A stretch of 64,000 nucleotides of DNA from Sulfuricella sp035530375 (GTDB lineage: Bacteria; Pseudomonadota; Gammaproteobacteria; Burkholderiales; Sulfuricellaceae), in NCBI GenBank assembly GCA_035530375.1, contig DATKUY010000045.1, forward strand, positions 1-64,000. Direction: 5' to 3'. The position numbers and the translations under genes are program-made. Every line of letters begins with the position of its first letter. The first letter of the stretch is position 1. The notes below the pieces were generated by a model. It ran no database searches. It saw only the letters and a list, made by a program, of their open reading frames with translations, and had not been told where the DNA came from. Positions 53,843-63,547 of the stretch are shown one piece after another.

Positions 53843-54148
53843 CTATCTAGAATGATAATAGGCCTTGTTCAGAAAAGCCGCCGCGTGAATTTCCTCTTCC
53901 GGCAACCGGGCTGAGCCGATATTGGTATTGCAGAACTGAATGCGCGGCAGTATCTGCTCCGGATTCTTCACCATACGATTGGGGCGCGTGTAGATATTCG
54001 ACCCATCTCCGCCATAGAGGGCGATGTGGCAGGAAGTGCGGTTTTTTCCCGCCAGGGTTTTGCCGGTTGCGGGATTGCCTTTGCCGAACGGTTCGGCAAA
54101 GGCACCGGAAGCGCAAAGAGCGAAGATTATAATGAACGAGGATTTCAC
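53843..54148 (-). CDS. Cytochrome c-like protein missing one haem cysteine
   Basis: 101 residues from GTG 54148, with AAAGG upstream. The signal peptide (SFIIIFALCASGAFA) is followed by GKGNPATGKTLAGKNRTSCH, where a normal CxxCH haem motif reads RTSCH: the first cysteine is arginine (CGC; TGC would be one change away). Downstream residues match the small cytochrome group (ALYGGDGSNIYTR, QILPRIQFCNTNIG). It could bind haem through a single thioether or none. It is divergent from fumC and follows phhB by 11 bases on the same strand. Confidence 0.8.
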   Translation of the reverse strand: MKSSFIIIFALCASGAFAEPFGKGNPATGKTLAGKNRTSCHIALYGGDGSNIYTRPNRMVKNPEQILPRIQFCNTNIGSARLPEEEIHAAAFLNKAYYHSR

Positions 54149-54261
54149 GTTCGCGCCTTTAATCCGAGTATATCACTCAAGTTAATTATAGGGGACAGGT
54201 TACTTTTTTCAAGCTTGCCTTTGTCTTGATTCATGCAGACTCTAACGGGATGATAGCCGCC

Positions 54262-55662
<1,401 letters not shown>

Positions 55663-56095
55663 GTGCGCCAATAGGCCTGCCAGCCTGGAAAATGGCGTGG
55701 CCGAATTACCGGCCACCAAGGGCCGGCAAGAAACAGGGCCAGTATGCATCCCATGTCCCTTTCCTCTTGCTGAATGCCGCAACTAACATATCCATGTCAA
55801 AACGGACGGATGATACTTCAGGCCGGGATCGGGTTTTTAGCTCGATCGACACATGAAGAGTGAATTGCCATGAACGAGATGGCTATCGGGATGCCGCTTG
55901 TTGCCCGAATGCTTGGTCAACCGGGACATCGAAATCGGAAATTGGGGGAAAACGCAGTTGTTGTGGGGTAGAATTAGACATGGGCAAGGTCCTGTTCTGT
56001 TTTACGAATGCGTTTCTAGACAAGACACGTCACATTAAACAGTTAAACTTAACTTTGCCATTTTTATGAATAATCCTGGCTAAAAGGGCGACAAA
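55663..56095. other. Intergenic region after fumC
   Basis: A hairpin GTGGCCG/CGGCCAC lies at 55697-55716 without a T-tract. A short frame at 55870 (MNEMAIGMPLVARMLGQP) lacks a ribosome site. Sequence before the small gene at 56096 is AT-rich and probably holds its promoter. Nothing else is recognised. Confidence 0.5.
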
Positions 56096-56266
56096 TTGGC
56101 AAAACCTAATTTTCAATACGAAAAACGTCAAAAAGAGTTGGCAAAGAAGAAAAAGCAAGAAGAAAAAAGACAACGCAAGCAGAGCGAAGGCGACACTCAG
56201 CCTGCGGAGAGCCCGGATCAGCCGCCGGCTGAAGAGAACCCAGACCCATCTTCGGAAGCGGAATGA
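56096..56266 (+). CDS. Small lysine-rich protein, 56 residues
   Basis: TTG start at 56096, AAGGG seven bases upstream. The sequence MAKPNFQYEKRQKELAKKKK begins a basic coiled helix, followed by an acidic proline-rich tail ending SSEAE. This type of small basic protein is widespread in proteobacteria as a hypothetical. It may bind nucleic acid or ribosomes, but no function is known. Conserved-looking despite its short length. Confidence 0.75.
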   Translation: MAKPNFQYEKRQKELAKKKKQEEKRQRKQSEGDTQPAESPDQPPAEENPDPSSEAE

Positions 56267-56315
56267 TTTTATAAACCGGGTCGATCCAACCGGGAACTCC
56301 GGTTAAGGGACTGCA

Positions 56316-56873
56316 TCAGCGAAAAGTGGCGGGCGGACTTTTTGCAATCGCCAGATCTATTTGCGTTGTACCATCCTGATCGGCCATCCAGATTTCCCCA
56401 TCCTGTATGGTGCACTGCAACTGCATATTGCGCTGCGCCATCTTCGCCAGGCCAAGGCTTGAAGCCTCCGACAGGTTGATTACTGTCAGGTTGTTGAGCC
56501 GTTCGAGTTTGCTTCTGTTCTGATTCCACCAGATGTCGGCACCACGGCCGCCGTAACTATAGATGAATACCTGCCGGGCGCGACCGCAGGCCTTGCGGAT
56601 CAGCTTTTCTTCGGGAAGGCCGACATCTATCCAGGTTTCGATGGCGCCGGTCAGATCTTTTTGCCACAGGTCGGGCTCGTCATCGGTGCTCAGCCCTTTG
56701 CCAAACGACAAGGCCTCGTTGGCGTGCAATGCAAAGGCCAACAATCGCACCATCATGCGCTCGTCGGTTTCCGATGGGTGCTGGGCGATGGTGAGCGCAT
56801 GATCATGGTAGTAGTGACGATCCATGTCGGCAATTTGCAGCACGGCTTTGAAGATTGTCGCTTTAAGGGCCAT
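56316..56873 (-). CDS. yaeQ: YaeQ family protein
   Basis: 185 residues. MALKATIFKAVLQIADMDRH, HPSETDERMMVRLLAFALHA, WIDVGLPEEKLIRKACGRAR and FIYSYGGRGADIWW match YaeQ across its length. The fold resembles PD-(D/E)XK nucleases (aspartate and glutamate positions are conserved), but activity is unproven; it was first described for compensating RfaH loss. Solitary gene. Confidence 0.92.
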   Translation of the reverse strand: MALKATIFKAVLQIADMDRHYYHDHALTIAQHPSETDERMMVRLLAFALHANEALSFGKGLSTDDEPDLWQKDLTGAIETWIDVGLPEEKLIRKACGRARQVFIYSYGGRGADIWWNQNRSKLERLNNLTVINLSEASSLGLAKMAQRNMQLQCTIQDGEIWMADQDGTTQIDLAIAKSPPATFR

Positions 56874-56929
56874 AGAATCGCTTTACTGGATAGGCCCCTG
56901 TTTCTTGCGGGCCGGATACGTGGGCGACA

Positions 56930-57475
56930 TTATCCTCGTGCAGGCTCGAAGCTCGCATCCAGATTCAGGTCGTCGCAGTAGTCGAGGAAATTGCCGCGCA
57001 GGGTGGAGATATGGGCATCGGCAGGGATGCCTACCGTCATGGTGACGGAAAACATCGATGTTCCGGTATGGGGAGCAGGGTAAATGCTGGTCTGAAGCTC
57101 TTCGATATTAATGCCATTTTTGGAGAAGAAACTTGCCAGGCCGCGGACAATGCCGGGATGGTCCATGGCCACCACTTCAACCTGATAAGGCATCATGGGC
57201 TGCGACAGCTCACGTTGCTGGGTGCGCTTGTGGATAATGGTGAGCCCTAACTGGGTGCCCAGCGATTCAAGTTGCCCTTCGAACTTGGAAAGCGCGTTCC
57301 ACGGACCGGAAAGCAGCATAATCAGGGCGAACTGACCGCCCAGTACCGCCATGCGGCTTTCCTCGATATTGCATCCGATTTCGGTGATCTTGCTCGAAAA
57401 ACGGTCGACAAGGCCCACCTTGTCTTCGCCTGAGGCAGTGATTACCAGGTAATTGTTTTGAGCGTCTGTGGTCAT
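56930..57475 (-). CDS. Twin ACT-domain regulator, GcvR-like
   Basis: 181 residues from ATG 57475. Two ACT domains: YLVITASGEDKVGLVDRFSS (first) and VEVVAMDHPGIVRGLASFFS (second, about 95-175). The GcvR group regulates glycine-cleavage genes or binds amino acids. A longer frame to 57682 would add 69 low-quality residues and is not used. No DNA-binding domain, so it likely acts through a partner. Confidence 0.87.
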   Translation of the reverse strand: MTTDAQNNYLVITASGEDKVGLVDRFSSKITEIGCNIEESRMAVLGGQFALIMLLSGPWNALSKFEGQLESLGTQLGLTIIHKRTQQRELSQPMMPYQVEVVAMDHPGIVRGLASFFSKNGINIEELQTSIYPAPHTGTSMFSVTMTVGIPADAHISTLRGNFLDYCDDLNLDASFEPARG

Positions 57476-57820
57476 GGAGTGCCGAAATCCAGAGATTGAT
57501 TGGGCCCTAGTGTAATGCCCATACCCATAGGGCACAAGGGACGGCAATGCGCTATAAGGATAAGTGGCTGGCGGCCCCTTTACCTTGACTGTTGGCTCCG
57601 AGCCATATCCCGTCCATTCACTCCAACCGATATTCACGCTTCGTTTCAACACTGTAGGGTCATGGGCTGCAGGGCCGACCAATCCTGCACTTCCACACTA
57701 AATTCCGGCTATCCTTAAAAATTGCTGCGTGGCATGGCCGACTGCCCAATTACAACGCCAACCACGAACTATAATAAAAAATGCTAAAAAATATCAATTA
57801 CCCCACGAGCCTGCTTTGAG
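57476..57820. other. Intergenic region before pncA
   Basis: Divergent promoter region. A TATAAT at 57770-57775 lies about 45 bases before the pncA ATG but has a weak -35. The last 50 bases are strongly A-rich (AATAAAAAATGCTAAAAAAT). No gene recognised. Confidence 0.45.
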
Positions 57821-58438
57821 ATGAAATCCGGAACCGAACTCCCCGCCTGCGCCACCAGCCTGCATCCTCGCAGGGGGGACGGCCTGCTGCTGGTGGACAT
57901 GCAGAACGACTTCCTGCCGGGCGGCAGGCTGGCCGTGCCGGGCGGGGATGAAATCATCCCCGGGCTCAACTGCTACCTCGATCTTTTCCAGCGCAGTGCC
58001 CTTCCCGTCTATGCCAGCCGCGACTGGCATCCTGCCGATCACTGCTCATTCCGGGAGCAAGGCGGCATCTGGCCCCCTCATTGCATTGCCGGCAGCCCGG
58101 GGGCGGCGTTCCCCCCTGAACTTTCCCTCCCTGCCACCACAACGACCATCTCCAAGGCTACCCGCCAGGACGCCGATACTTATTCAGCCTTCGAAGGAAC
58201 GGATCTCGAACAGCGACTGCGCGCGGAAGGCGTCACCCGCCTGTTCGTCGGTGGGCTGGCTACCGATTACTGCGTGCTCAACACCGTCCGGGACGCGCTA
58301 AAGCTGAAGTTCGGCGTACTTCTGCTGCTCGACGGCATCCGCGCCGTGAACCTCAATCCCGATGACGGGCGGTACGCCATCGAGGAGATGACTGCGCTCG
58401 GCGCCCGTCCGGTCAGGTTCGCGGAAATCGCCGCATGA
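57821..58438 (+). CDS. pncA: Nicotinamidase PncA
   Basis: 205 residues. The catalytic triad is seen as Asp26 (GLLLVDMQNDF), Lys112 (TISKATRQDADTYSAF) and Cys151 (GGLATDYCVLNTVRD); the metal-binding motif is RDWHPADHCSF (Asp68, His70, His74). It converts nicotinamide to nicotinate for NAD salvage. It is translationally coupled to pncB (ATGA overlap). A fragment resembling its N-terminus lies at 29680. Confidence 0.96.
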   Translation: MKSGTELPACATSLHPRRGDGLLLVDMQNDFLPGGRLAVPGGDEIIPGLNCYLDLFQRSALPVYASRDWHPADHCSFREQGGIWPPHCIAGSPGAAFPPELSLPATTTTISKATRQDADTYSAFEGTDLEQRLRAEGVTRLFVGGLATDYCVLNTVRDALKLKFGVLLLLDGIRAVNLNPDDGRYAIEEMTALGARPVRFAEIAA

Positions 58439-59775
58439 ACCCCCAGACCAGCCCGTTGCTGACGGACCTCTACCAGTTCACCATGCTGCAGGCCTATTTT
58501 GACGAGGGCATGGAGGAAACCGCCGTCTTCGAGTTTTTCATGCGCGACCTGCCGCCGCAGCGGAATTTCCTGCTGGCGGCGGGTCTGGAACAGGTGCTGC
58601 AGTTCCTCGAAGGGCTGCGTTTTTCCCCGGAAGAATTGGACTGGCTCGCCGCTTGCGGCCATTTCACCGCGGATTTTGTCCGCTCTCTCGAAACGCTGCG
58701 CTTCACCGGCGATGTCCACGCCATGCCCGAAGGCACCCCGTTCTTCCCTCACCAGCCGATCCTGCGCATCACCGCCCCGATCGCCCAGGCGCAACTGGTG
58801 GAAAGCCGCGTCATCAACCTGCTGCACTTCCAGACGCTGATCGCCTCGAAGGCAGCGCGCAGCGTGCTGACCGCGCCCGGCAAGCTGCTGGTGGATTTCG
58901 GCCTGCGCCGCGCCCATGGCGCCGAAGCCGGCCTGCTGGCGGCGCGCGCCGCCTACCTGGCCGGCTATTCCGGCAGCGCCACGGTGCTCGCCGCGCCGCT
59001 GTTCGGCATACCGCTTTACGGCACCATGGCGCATTCCTACATCCAGGCACATGCCGACGAATCAACCGCGTTCGAGCGCTTCGCCCATTCGCATCCGGCC
59101 AATACGGTGCTGCTGATCGACACCTACGACACCGAAGCGGCCGCGCAGAAAGTGGTGAAGCTCGCACCCCGCCTCGAACGGCAGGGCATCCAGATCAAGG
59201 CGGTGCGGCTGGACAGCGGCAATCTCGCCGAACATGCACGCAAGGTTCGCCATATTTTCGACCAGGGCGGATGCCGGAAGATCGGCATTTTCTGCAGCGG
59301 CAATCTCGACGAATACGCCATCCGGCAGTTGCTCGCGGGCGGCGCGCCGATCGACGGTTTCGGCGTCGGTACCCTGCTCGACACATCGGCCGATGCCCCT
59401 TACCTCGACTGCGCCTACAAGCTGGTTGAATGTGGCGGCAAGCCCAGCCGCAAACGCTCGGAGGGCAAAGCCACCTGGCCCGGGCGCAAGCAGGTTTACC
59501 GCACCTATGGCGCCGACGGCAGCCTGGAGCGGGACACCCTGACGCTGGAACGCGACACCCATCCCGGGGTGCCGCTGATCGAACCCTTCATGCAGGCGGG
59601 GAAACGCCTGTCACCGCCGGAACCGCTGGAACGAGCGCGACAGCGTGCAGCGGGTGGACTGGCGCGCCTGCCAAAGCACTTGCAGCAACTGGAAACTTCG
59701 CCCCTGCCGCATACGGTCGAAATTGCCCCGGCATTGCGGGAACTGGCGGAAGCGGTCGACCTTGCCGCCCATTAA
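58435..59775 (+). CDS. pncB: Nicotinate phosphoribosyltransferase
   Basis: 446 residues. LLTDLYQFTMLQAYFDEGME at the N-terminus, VDFGLRRAHGAEAGLLAARA in the conserved mid-region and the phosphate-binding IKAVRLDSGNLAEHARKVR and GFGVGTLLDTSADAPYLD loops are all intact. The enzyme uses PRPP (made by Prs) to convert nicotinate to NaMN. Coupled to pncA, giving a two-step salvage operon. Confidence 0.96.
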   Translation: MNPQTSPLLTDLYQFTMLQAYFDEGMEETAVFEFFMRDLPPQRNFLLAAGLEQVLQFLEGLRFSPEELDWLAACGHFTADFVRSLETLRFTGDVHAMPEGTPFFPHQPILRITAPIAQAQLVESRVINLLHFQTLIASKAARSVLTAPGKLLVDFGLRRAHGAEAGLLAARAAYLAGYSGSATVLAAPLFGIPLYGTMAHSYIQAHADESTAFERFAHSHPANTVLLIDTYDTEAAAQKVVKLAPRLERQGIQIKAVRLDSGNLAEHARKVRHIFDQGGCRKIGIFCSGNLDEYAIRQLLAGGAPIDGFGVGTLLDTSADAPYLDCAYKLVECGGKPSRKRSEGKATWPGRKQVYRTYGADGSLERDTLTLERDTHPGVPLIEPFMQAGKRLSPPEPLERARQRAAGGLARLPKHLQQLETSPLPHTVEIAPALRELAEAVDLAAH

Positions 59776-59794
59776 TCACGTCTCCTTGCCAGCC

Positions 59795-60418
59795 ATGCGG
59801 CCCCGCCTGACCAACAAGGCTAACGTCCGGTCTGCCATTGCCGTCTGGATGGCCCTGTCATCGCCGCTGCTGGCGCAGGCCGACAATATTTCCCGACCTG
59901 CCGTCGTGAAATTCAATACGGTGTGCGCTCGCTGCCACGAAGGCGAATGCAGCGGACGGCTTAGCTTCTCTTCCGGCCCCTCCGCGACCCAGGGCCATAT
60001 ATGGCGTTACTTTCCGGAAGCCACACCCGCTGATGCGAGCGAGCTTTACGCCATACTGAAATATGTAAAAGTGAATTGCGCCCATTACCCCCTGCCCGAT
60101 TCGGTGCCAATCAAGGGTGAATGGGGAGCGGAGGCACTGCGGCAGTGGCAAAACCCAAGTGGCGACAACTATTTTGTACCGTTGGGAAAACTGACCAAAG
60201 GCCGCCATGAGCTGAGCCTCGGTTTTGAAAGGGCGGCGGAAGGAAACCTGCGCGTATCGAACGAAAAATTCGATATTCTTCTGGAGGAGCGGCTATGCCG
60301 GAGCAAGACCTTTCGCCTGCTGCTTCCGGTCACCGTGGAGGCGACTTATTATCTGCATCTCGATGCCGATGCGCCCCTGCTTGAAATGACCCTTCATCCG
60401 GCTCCATCAGGCAGATGA
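59795..60418 (+). CDS. Exported protein with CxxCH haem motif
   Basis: 207 residues from ATG 59795 (50 residues upstream are the wrong frame of pncB). A signal-like helix ends LLAQA. One haem motif CARCHEGEC (residues about 46-54) lies near the N-terminus of the mature protein; the C-terminal half is beta-rich (ELSLGFERAAEGNLRVSNEK) and not a cytochrome fold. It may be a cytochrome-domain fusion or a metal-cysteine protein. The overlap in position with pncB suggests co-transcription, but the link is unclear. Confidence 0.7.
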   Translation: MRPRLTNKANVRSAIAVWMALSSPLLAQADNISRPAVVKFNTVCARCHEGECSGRLSFSSGPSATQGHIWRYFPEATPADASELYAILKYVKVNCAHYPLPDSVPIKGEWGAEALRQWQNPSGDNYFVPLGKLTKGRHELSLGFERAAEGNLRVSNEKFDILLEERLCRSKTFRLLLPVTVEATYYLHLDADAPLLEMTLHPAPSGR

Positions 60419-60441
60419 TCGTGTTGCCGGGCCGGTATCGT

Positions 60442-61167
60442 TCACAGCATCTCCTTGAGCCGAAGCGCATTGTGCAGCGCGGCGCCGGCTGCGGTGTTGT
60501 CGAAATAGACATGCACGTTGCGCCCCTCGGCCAGCCAAACCCGAATCCGCCCCGCCCAGTCGCCAAGCTCGCCATCGCCGTAAGCAGACGCATAGGTGCG
60601 GGCATGTCCGTGCAGCCGGACATAAACCAGATCGGTCGTGACGGCATCCCACAGGGGCCAGTCGACGGCATCGGACAGGCAGTTGGCAAGCCGATGGCCG
60701 CGCAGGCAGCCGGCCACTTCCGCGTCGAACCACGAGGCGTGGCGGAATTCCAGCACGTGGCGCACCTCCGGCCAAGCCGACAGGGCCTGGGCGAACCGTT
60801 CCAGGCGGGCCAAGTCCTTGTGCAGGCTGCGCGGCGTCTGCCACAGCACCACGGCCAGCTTATTCCCCAGCCCGGCGGCAGCTTCGCGGCTGGTCGCCAG
60901 CGATTGTTCCGCTTCGGCCAGGCGCTTCACATGGGTCAGATAGCGGTGGCCCTTGATGGCGAAAACGAAATTTGCCGGTGTTTGTTCGCGCCAATGCTCG
61001 AAAGTGCTGCGGCGCTGATGGCGGTAAAAGGTGGCATTGACCTCGACCGCATCGAAATGGCGGGCGTAAAAGCCGAGCCAGTCCCTGGCGGGAATGCCGC
61101 CGTAGAAACTGTCGCGCCATTCGGGATAGTTCCAGCCGCTGGTGCCGATGAAAGCGCGTCCGCTCAT
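60442..61167 (-). CDS. DUF72 protein
   Basis: 241 residues from ATG 61167, overlapping the rtcB stop (ATGA). The TIM-barrel DUF72 pattern FIGTSGWNYPEWRDSFYGGI and VEVNATFYRHQRRSTFEHWR is present; EFRHASWFDAEVAG and VYVRLHGHARTYASAYGDGE are further family motifs. The enzyme activity is unknown. It belongs to the same operon as rtcB and archease, so a role in RNA repair is possible. Confidence 0.92.
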   Translation of the reverse strand: MSGRAFIGTSGWNYPEWRDSFYGGIPARDWLGFYARHFDAVEVNATFYRHQRRSTFEHWREQTPANFVFAIKGHRYLTHVKRLAEAEQSLATSREAAAGLGNKLAVVLWQTPRSLHKDLARLERFAQALSAWPEVRHVLEFRHASWFDAEVAGCLRGHRLANCLSDAVDWPLWDAVTTDLVYVRLHGHARTYASAYGDGELGDWAGRIRVWLAEGRNVHVYFDNTAAGAALHNALRLKEML

Positions 61168-62594
61168 CCCTTGATGCACGCCAGCGGCCTGAGCCTGGCG
61201 ACCTTGCGCGCCAGTCCGGCGCGCTCGGAAGCCTCGACCACCGCGCCGACATCCTTGTAGGCGCCCGGCGCTTCTTCCGCGACGCCGCGCAGCGATGGGC
61301 TGCGGATCAGAATACCCTGGCTGGCCAGATCGCGCACCAGGTCGCTGCCATGCCACTGCCGCGTCGCCTGATGGCGGCTCATGGCGCGCCCGGCGCCATG
61401 ACAGGCCGAGCCGAAGGAGCGCGCCATGCCCTGCTCGGTACCGACCAGGATGTAAGAGGCGGTGCCCATGCTACCGCCGATCAGCACCGGCTGGCCGACA
61501 TCCCGCAGGTCGGCGGGCAGCGCCGGGTTGCCGGGGCCGAAGGCGCGCGTCGCGCCCTTGCGGTGCACGTACAGGCGGCGCGGCTTGCCATCCACCTCAT
61601 GCGATTCCAGCTTGCAGGTATTGTGCGAGACATCGTACAGCAGGGTCAGGCACGCTCCCGGCAGGATTTCGGCGAACACTTCGCGGGTGAGATGGGTGAT
61701 GACCTGGCGGTTGGCCAAGGCGCAGTTGACGGCGGCACGCATCGCCCCGAGATAATCCTGGCCGAGCGGAGACTCGATCGGGGCGCAGGCCAGTTCGCGG
61801 TCGGGCAGTTGGATGCCGTAGCCGGGCGCCGCAATCACCATCTGCCTGAGGAATTCGGTGCCGATCTGATGCCCCAACCCGCGCGAGCCGCAATGGATGC
61901 TGACCACGACCTCGCCCTGGCGCAACCGGAAGCGCTCGGCGACCACGGCATCGCAGATTTCGACAATCTCCTGCAACTCCAGATAGTGATTGCCGGAACC
62001 CAGCGTGCCGACCTCGTCGCGCTGGCGGCGCTTGGCATGCTCGGAAACCTTGTCCGGCTCGGCGCCGGCCATGCAGCCATGCTCCTCGATGCGCTCCAGA
62101 TCGGCCGCGCTGCCATAGCCGCGCTTGACCGCCCAACTGGCGCCACCGCGCAGCATCGCATCCATTTCCCCGGCGTCCAGGTGCAGCCGCCCGGTACTGC
62201 CCACCCCGGCAGGAATGTTGGCGAACAGGCGGTCGGCCAGTTTCTGCCTGAGCGGCATGATATCTTCGACCTTCAGGCCGGTGTGCAGGGTGCGCACCCC
62301 GCAGGAGATGTCGAATCCCACGCCGCCGGCGGAAACCACGCCGCCCTCGCCGGGATCGAAGGCCGCCACCCCGCCGATCGGGAAGCCGTAGCCCCAGTGC
62401 GCATCGGGCATGGCATAGGCCGCCTTGACGATGCCGGGCAGCATGGCGACATTGGTCACCTGTTCGTAAACCTTCTGGTCCATTTCGAGAATCAGCGCCT
62501 GATCGGCATAAATCACCGCCGGCACGCGCATTCTGCCGAACGGGGCGATGCGCCACTCATAATCCGAGATGCGTTCAAGCTGGGCGAGATCCAT
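61164..62594 (-). CDS. rtcB: RNA-splicing ligase RtcB
   Basis: 476 residues from ATG 62594 (TTG 62612 adds six). Metal ligands appear in AYAMPDAHWGYGFPIGGVAA, GGVGFDISCGVRTL and IHCGSRGLGHQIG; the guanylylated histidine is in CHGAGRAMSRHQA. RtcB joins 2',3'-cyclic phosphate RNA ends to 5'-OH with GTP and Mn2+. Archease just upstream is its known activator. Start spacing of seven bases to archease suggests one operon. Confidence 0.97.
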   Translation of the reverse strand: MDLAQLERISDYEWRIAPFGRMRVPAVIYADQALILEMDQKVYEQVTNVAMLPGIVKAAYAMPDAHWGYGFPIGGVAAFDPGEGGVVSAGGVGFDISCGVRTLHTGLKVEDIMPLRQKLADRLFANIPAGVGSTGRLHLDAGEMDAMLRGGASWAVKRGYGSAADLERIEEHGCMAGAEPDKVSEHAKRRQRDEVGTLGSGNHYLELQEIVEICDAVVAERFRLRQGEVVVSIHCGSRGLGHQIGTEFLRQMVIAAPGYGIQLPDRELACAPIESPLGQDYLGAMRAAVNCALANRQVITHLTREVFAEILPGACLTLLYDVSHNTCKLESHEVDGKPRRLYVHRKGATRAFGPGNPALPADLRDVGQPVLIGGSMGTASYILVGTEQGMARSFGSACHGAGRAMSRHQATRQWHGSDLVRDLASQGILIRSPSLRGVAEEAPGAYKDVGAVVEASERAGLARKVARLRPLACIKG

Positions 62595-62601
62595 GGTTTT
62601 C

Positions 62602-63024
62602 TCAAACGTCAATGATGCATTGTGCGATCCATGAACCGTCTTCGGTCCGGCTCACTTCAAGCTCGGTATAGGTGGCGCCCTTGATCTCGACCGCCGGCTG
62701 ATGCCTGCCCACGTCGACATGCTCCCCCCAGGCGGTGGCAAGAAGGCGGCCCCCATCCAGGGCCACCGCGAAGCGGCTGAACAGCATGTGGCGAGTCGCC
62801 ATTTCGAGGATCAGGCTATTCAGCCAATCCACCAGCAACAACTCCTTGTCCGGCGCCTCGCAGGCGATTTTTACGGGTTCGCCCGGCACCACCAGCCCCG
62901 GATCGGTGACCACCGCGGTCATCGCCAGCGCCGCCTGCTCGAAGGCCGCCTCCAAAGTAGGGCCGATGCCGCGCACGCCCATGTCGGCCTGATGCGGAAA
63001 ATGCTCCCAATATGCGTCTTTCAT
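62602..63024 (-). CDS. Archease, RtcB activator
   Basis: 140 residues. EHFPHQADMGVRGIGPTLEA at the start and EAPDKELLLVDWLNSLILEM, VEIKGATYTELEVSRTEDGS are archease landmarks; the acidic residues bind calcium or manganese. It boosts RtcB guanylylation. First gene of archease-rtcB-DUF72. Confidence 0.93.
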   Translation of the reverse strand: MKDAYWEHFPHQADMGVRGIGPTLEAAFEQAALAMTAVVTDPGLVVPGEPVKIACEAPDKELLLVDWLNSLILEMATRHMLFSRFAVALDGGRLLATAWGEHVDVGRHQPAVEIKGATYTELEVSRTEDGSWIAQCIIDV

Positions 63025-63065
63025 TTGCTCCGCCCTGAACCAATTCGTCCATGAGCCTGGATCGC

Positions 63066-63512
63066 CTATTTCCCGCGAATCAGCAATACCGGTACGGTCG
63101 CGATGCGCATCACGCCTTCGGCCACGCTGCCCATCAGGAGATGATGAATGCCTTGTCGTCCATGGGTTCCAATCACGATGATGTCCGCAGGCCAGGCGCT
63201 GGCCTCTTCGGCAATCGCCTCGGGAACCCTCTGGCCAATGGTGTCGATTTCAACCAATTTAACTTCGGCATTCACACCCGCCTGCCTTGCATAGGCAGCG
63301 GCTTTGTCGACTACGGCTTCGCCCCCTCGACGAATCACTTCCAGCCATTCGGCGGTGGCAACATACCCCAAATCCACATTCAAATTCACCGTGTTGACCA
63401 CATGGACAAGACGCAATTCCGCCTGTGACTCCCCGGCAAGCTTGACGGCCTCCTGCAAAGCCAGGTCCGAGGTGCTGCTTCCGTCAACCGCGACCAGGAT
63501 GCGTTTGTACAT
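63066..63512 (-). CDS. Universal stress protein
   Basis: 148 residues of UspA fold: MYKRILVAVDGSSTSDLALQ at the N-terminus and the ATP-binding GTHGRQGIHHLLMGSVAEGV followed by VPVLLIRGK. The G-2x-G-9x-G-S/T signature supports nucleotide binding. It lies 40 bases before the archease gene and near Hsp20, consistent with stress regulation. Confidence 0.93.
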   Translation of the reverse strand: MYKRILVAVDGSSTSDLALQEAVKLAGESQAELRLVHVVNTVNLNVDLGYVATAEWLEVIRRGGEAVVDKAAAYARQAGVNAEVKLVEIDTIGQRVPEAIAEEASAWPADIIVIGTHGRQGIHHLLMGSVAEGVMRIATVPVLLIRGK

Positions 63513-63547
63513 AATTCTTCACCTCGCGTTATTTCAGGCAGGGAAGT

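Noticed and set aside
55860..56069. Short ORFs in the fumC-56096 spacer
   Set aside because: No ribosome site or known similarity; AT-rich promoter sequence explains the region.
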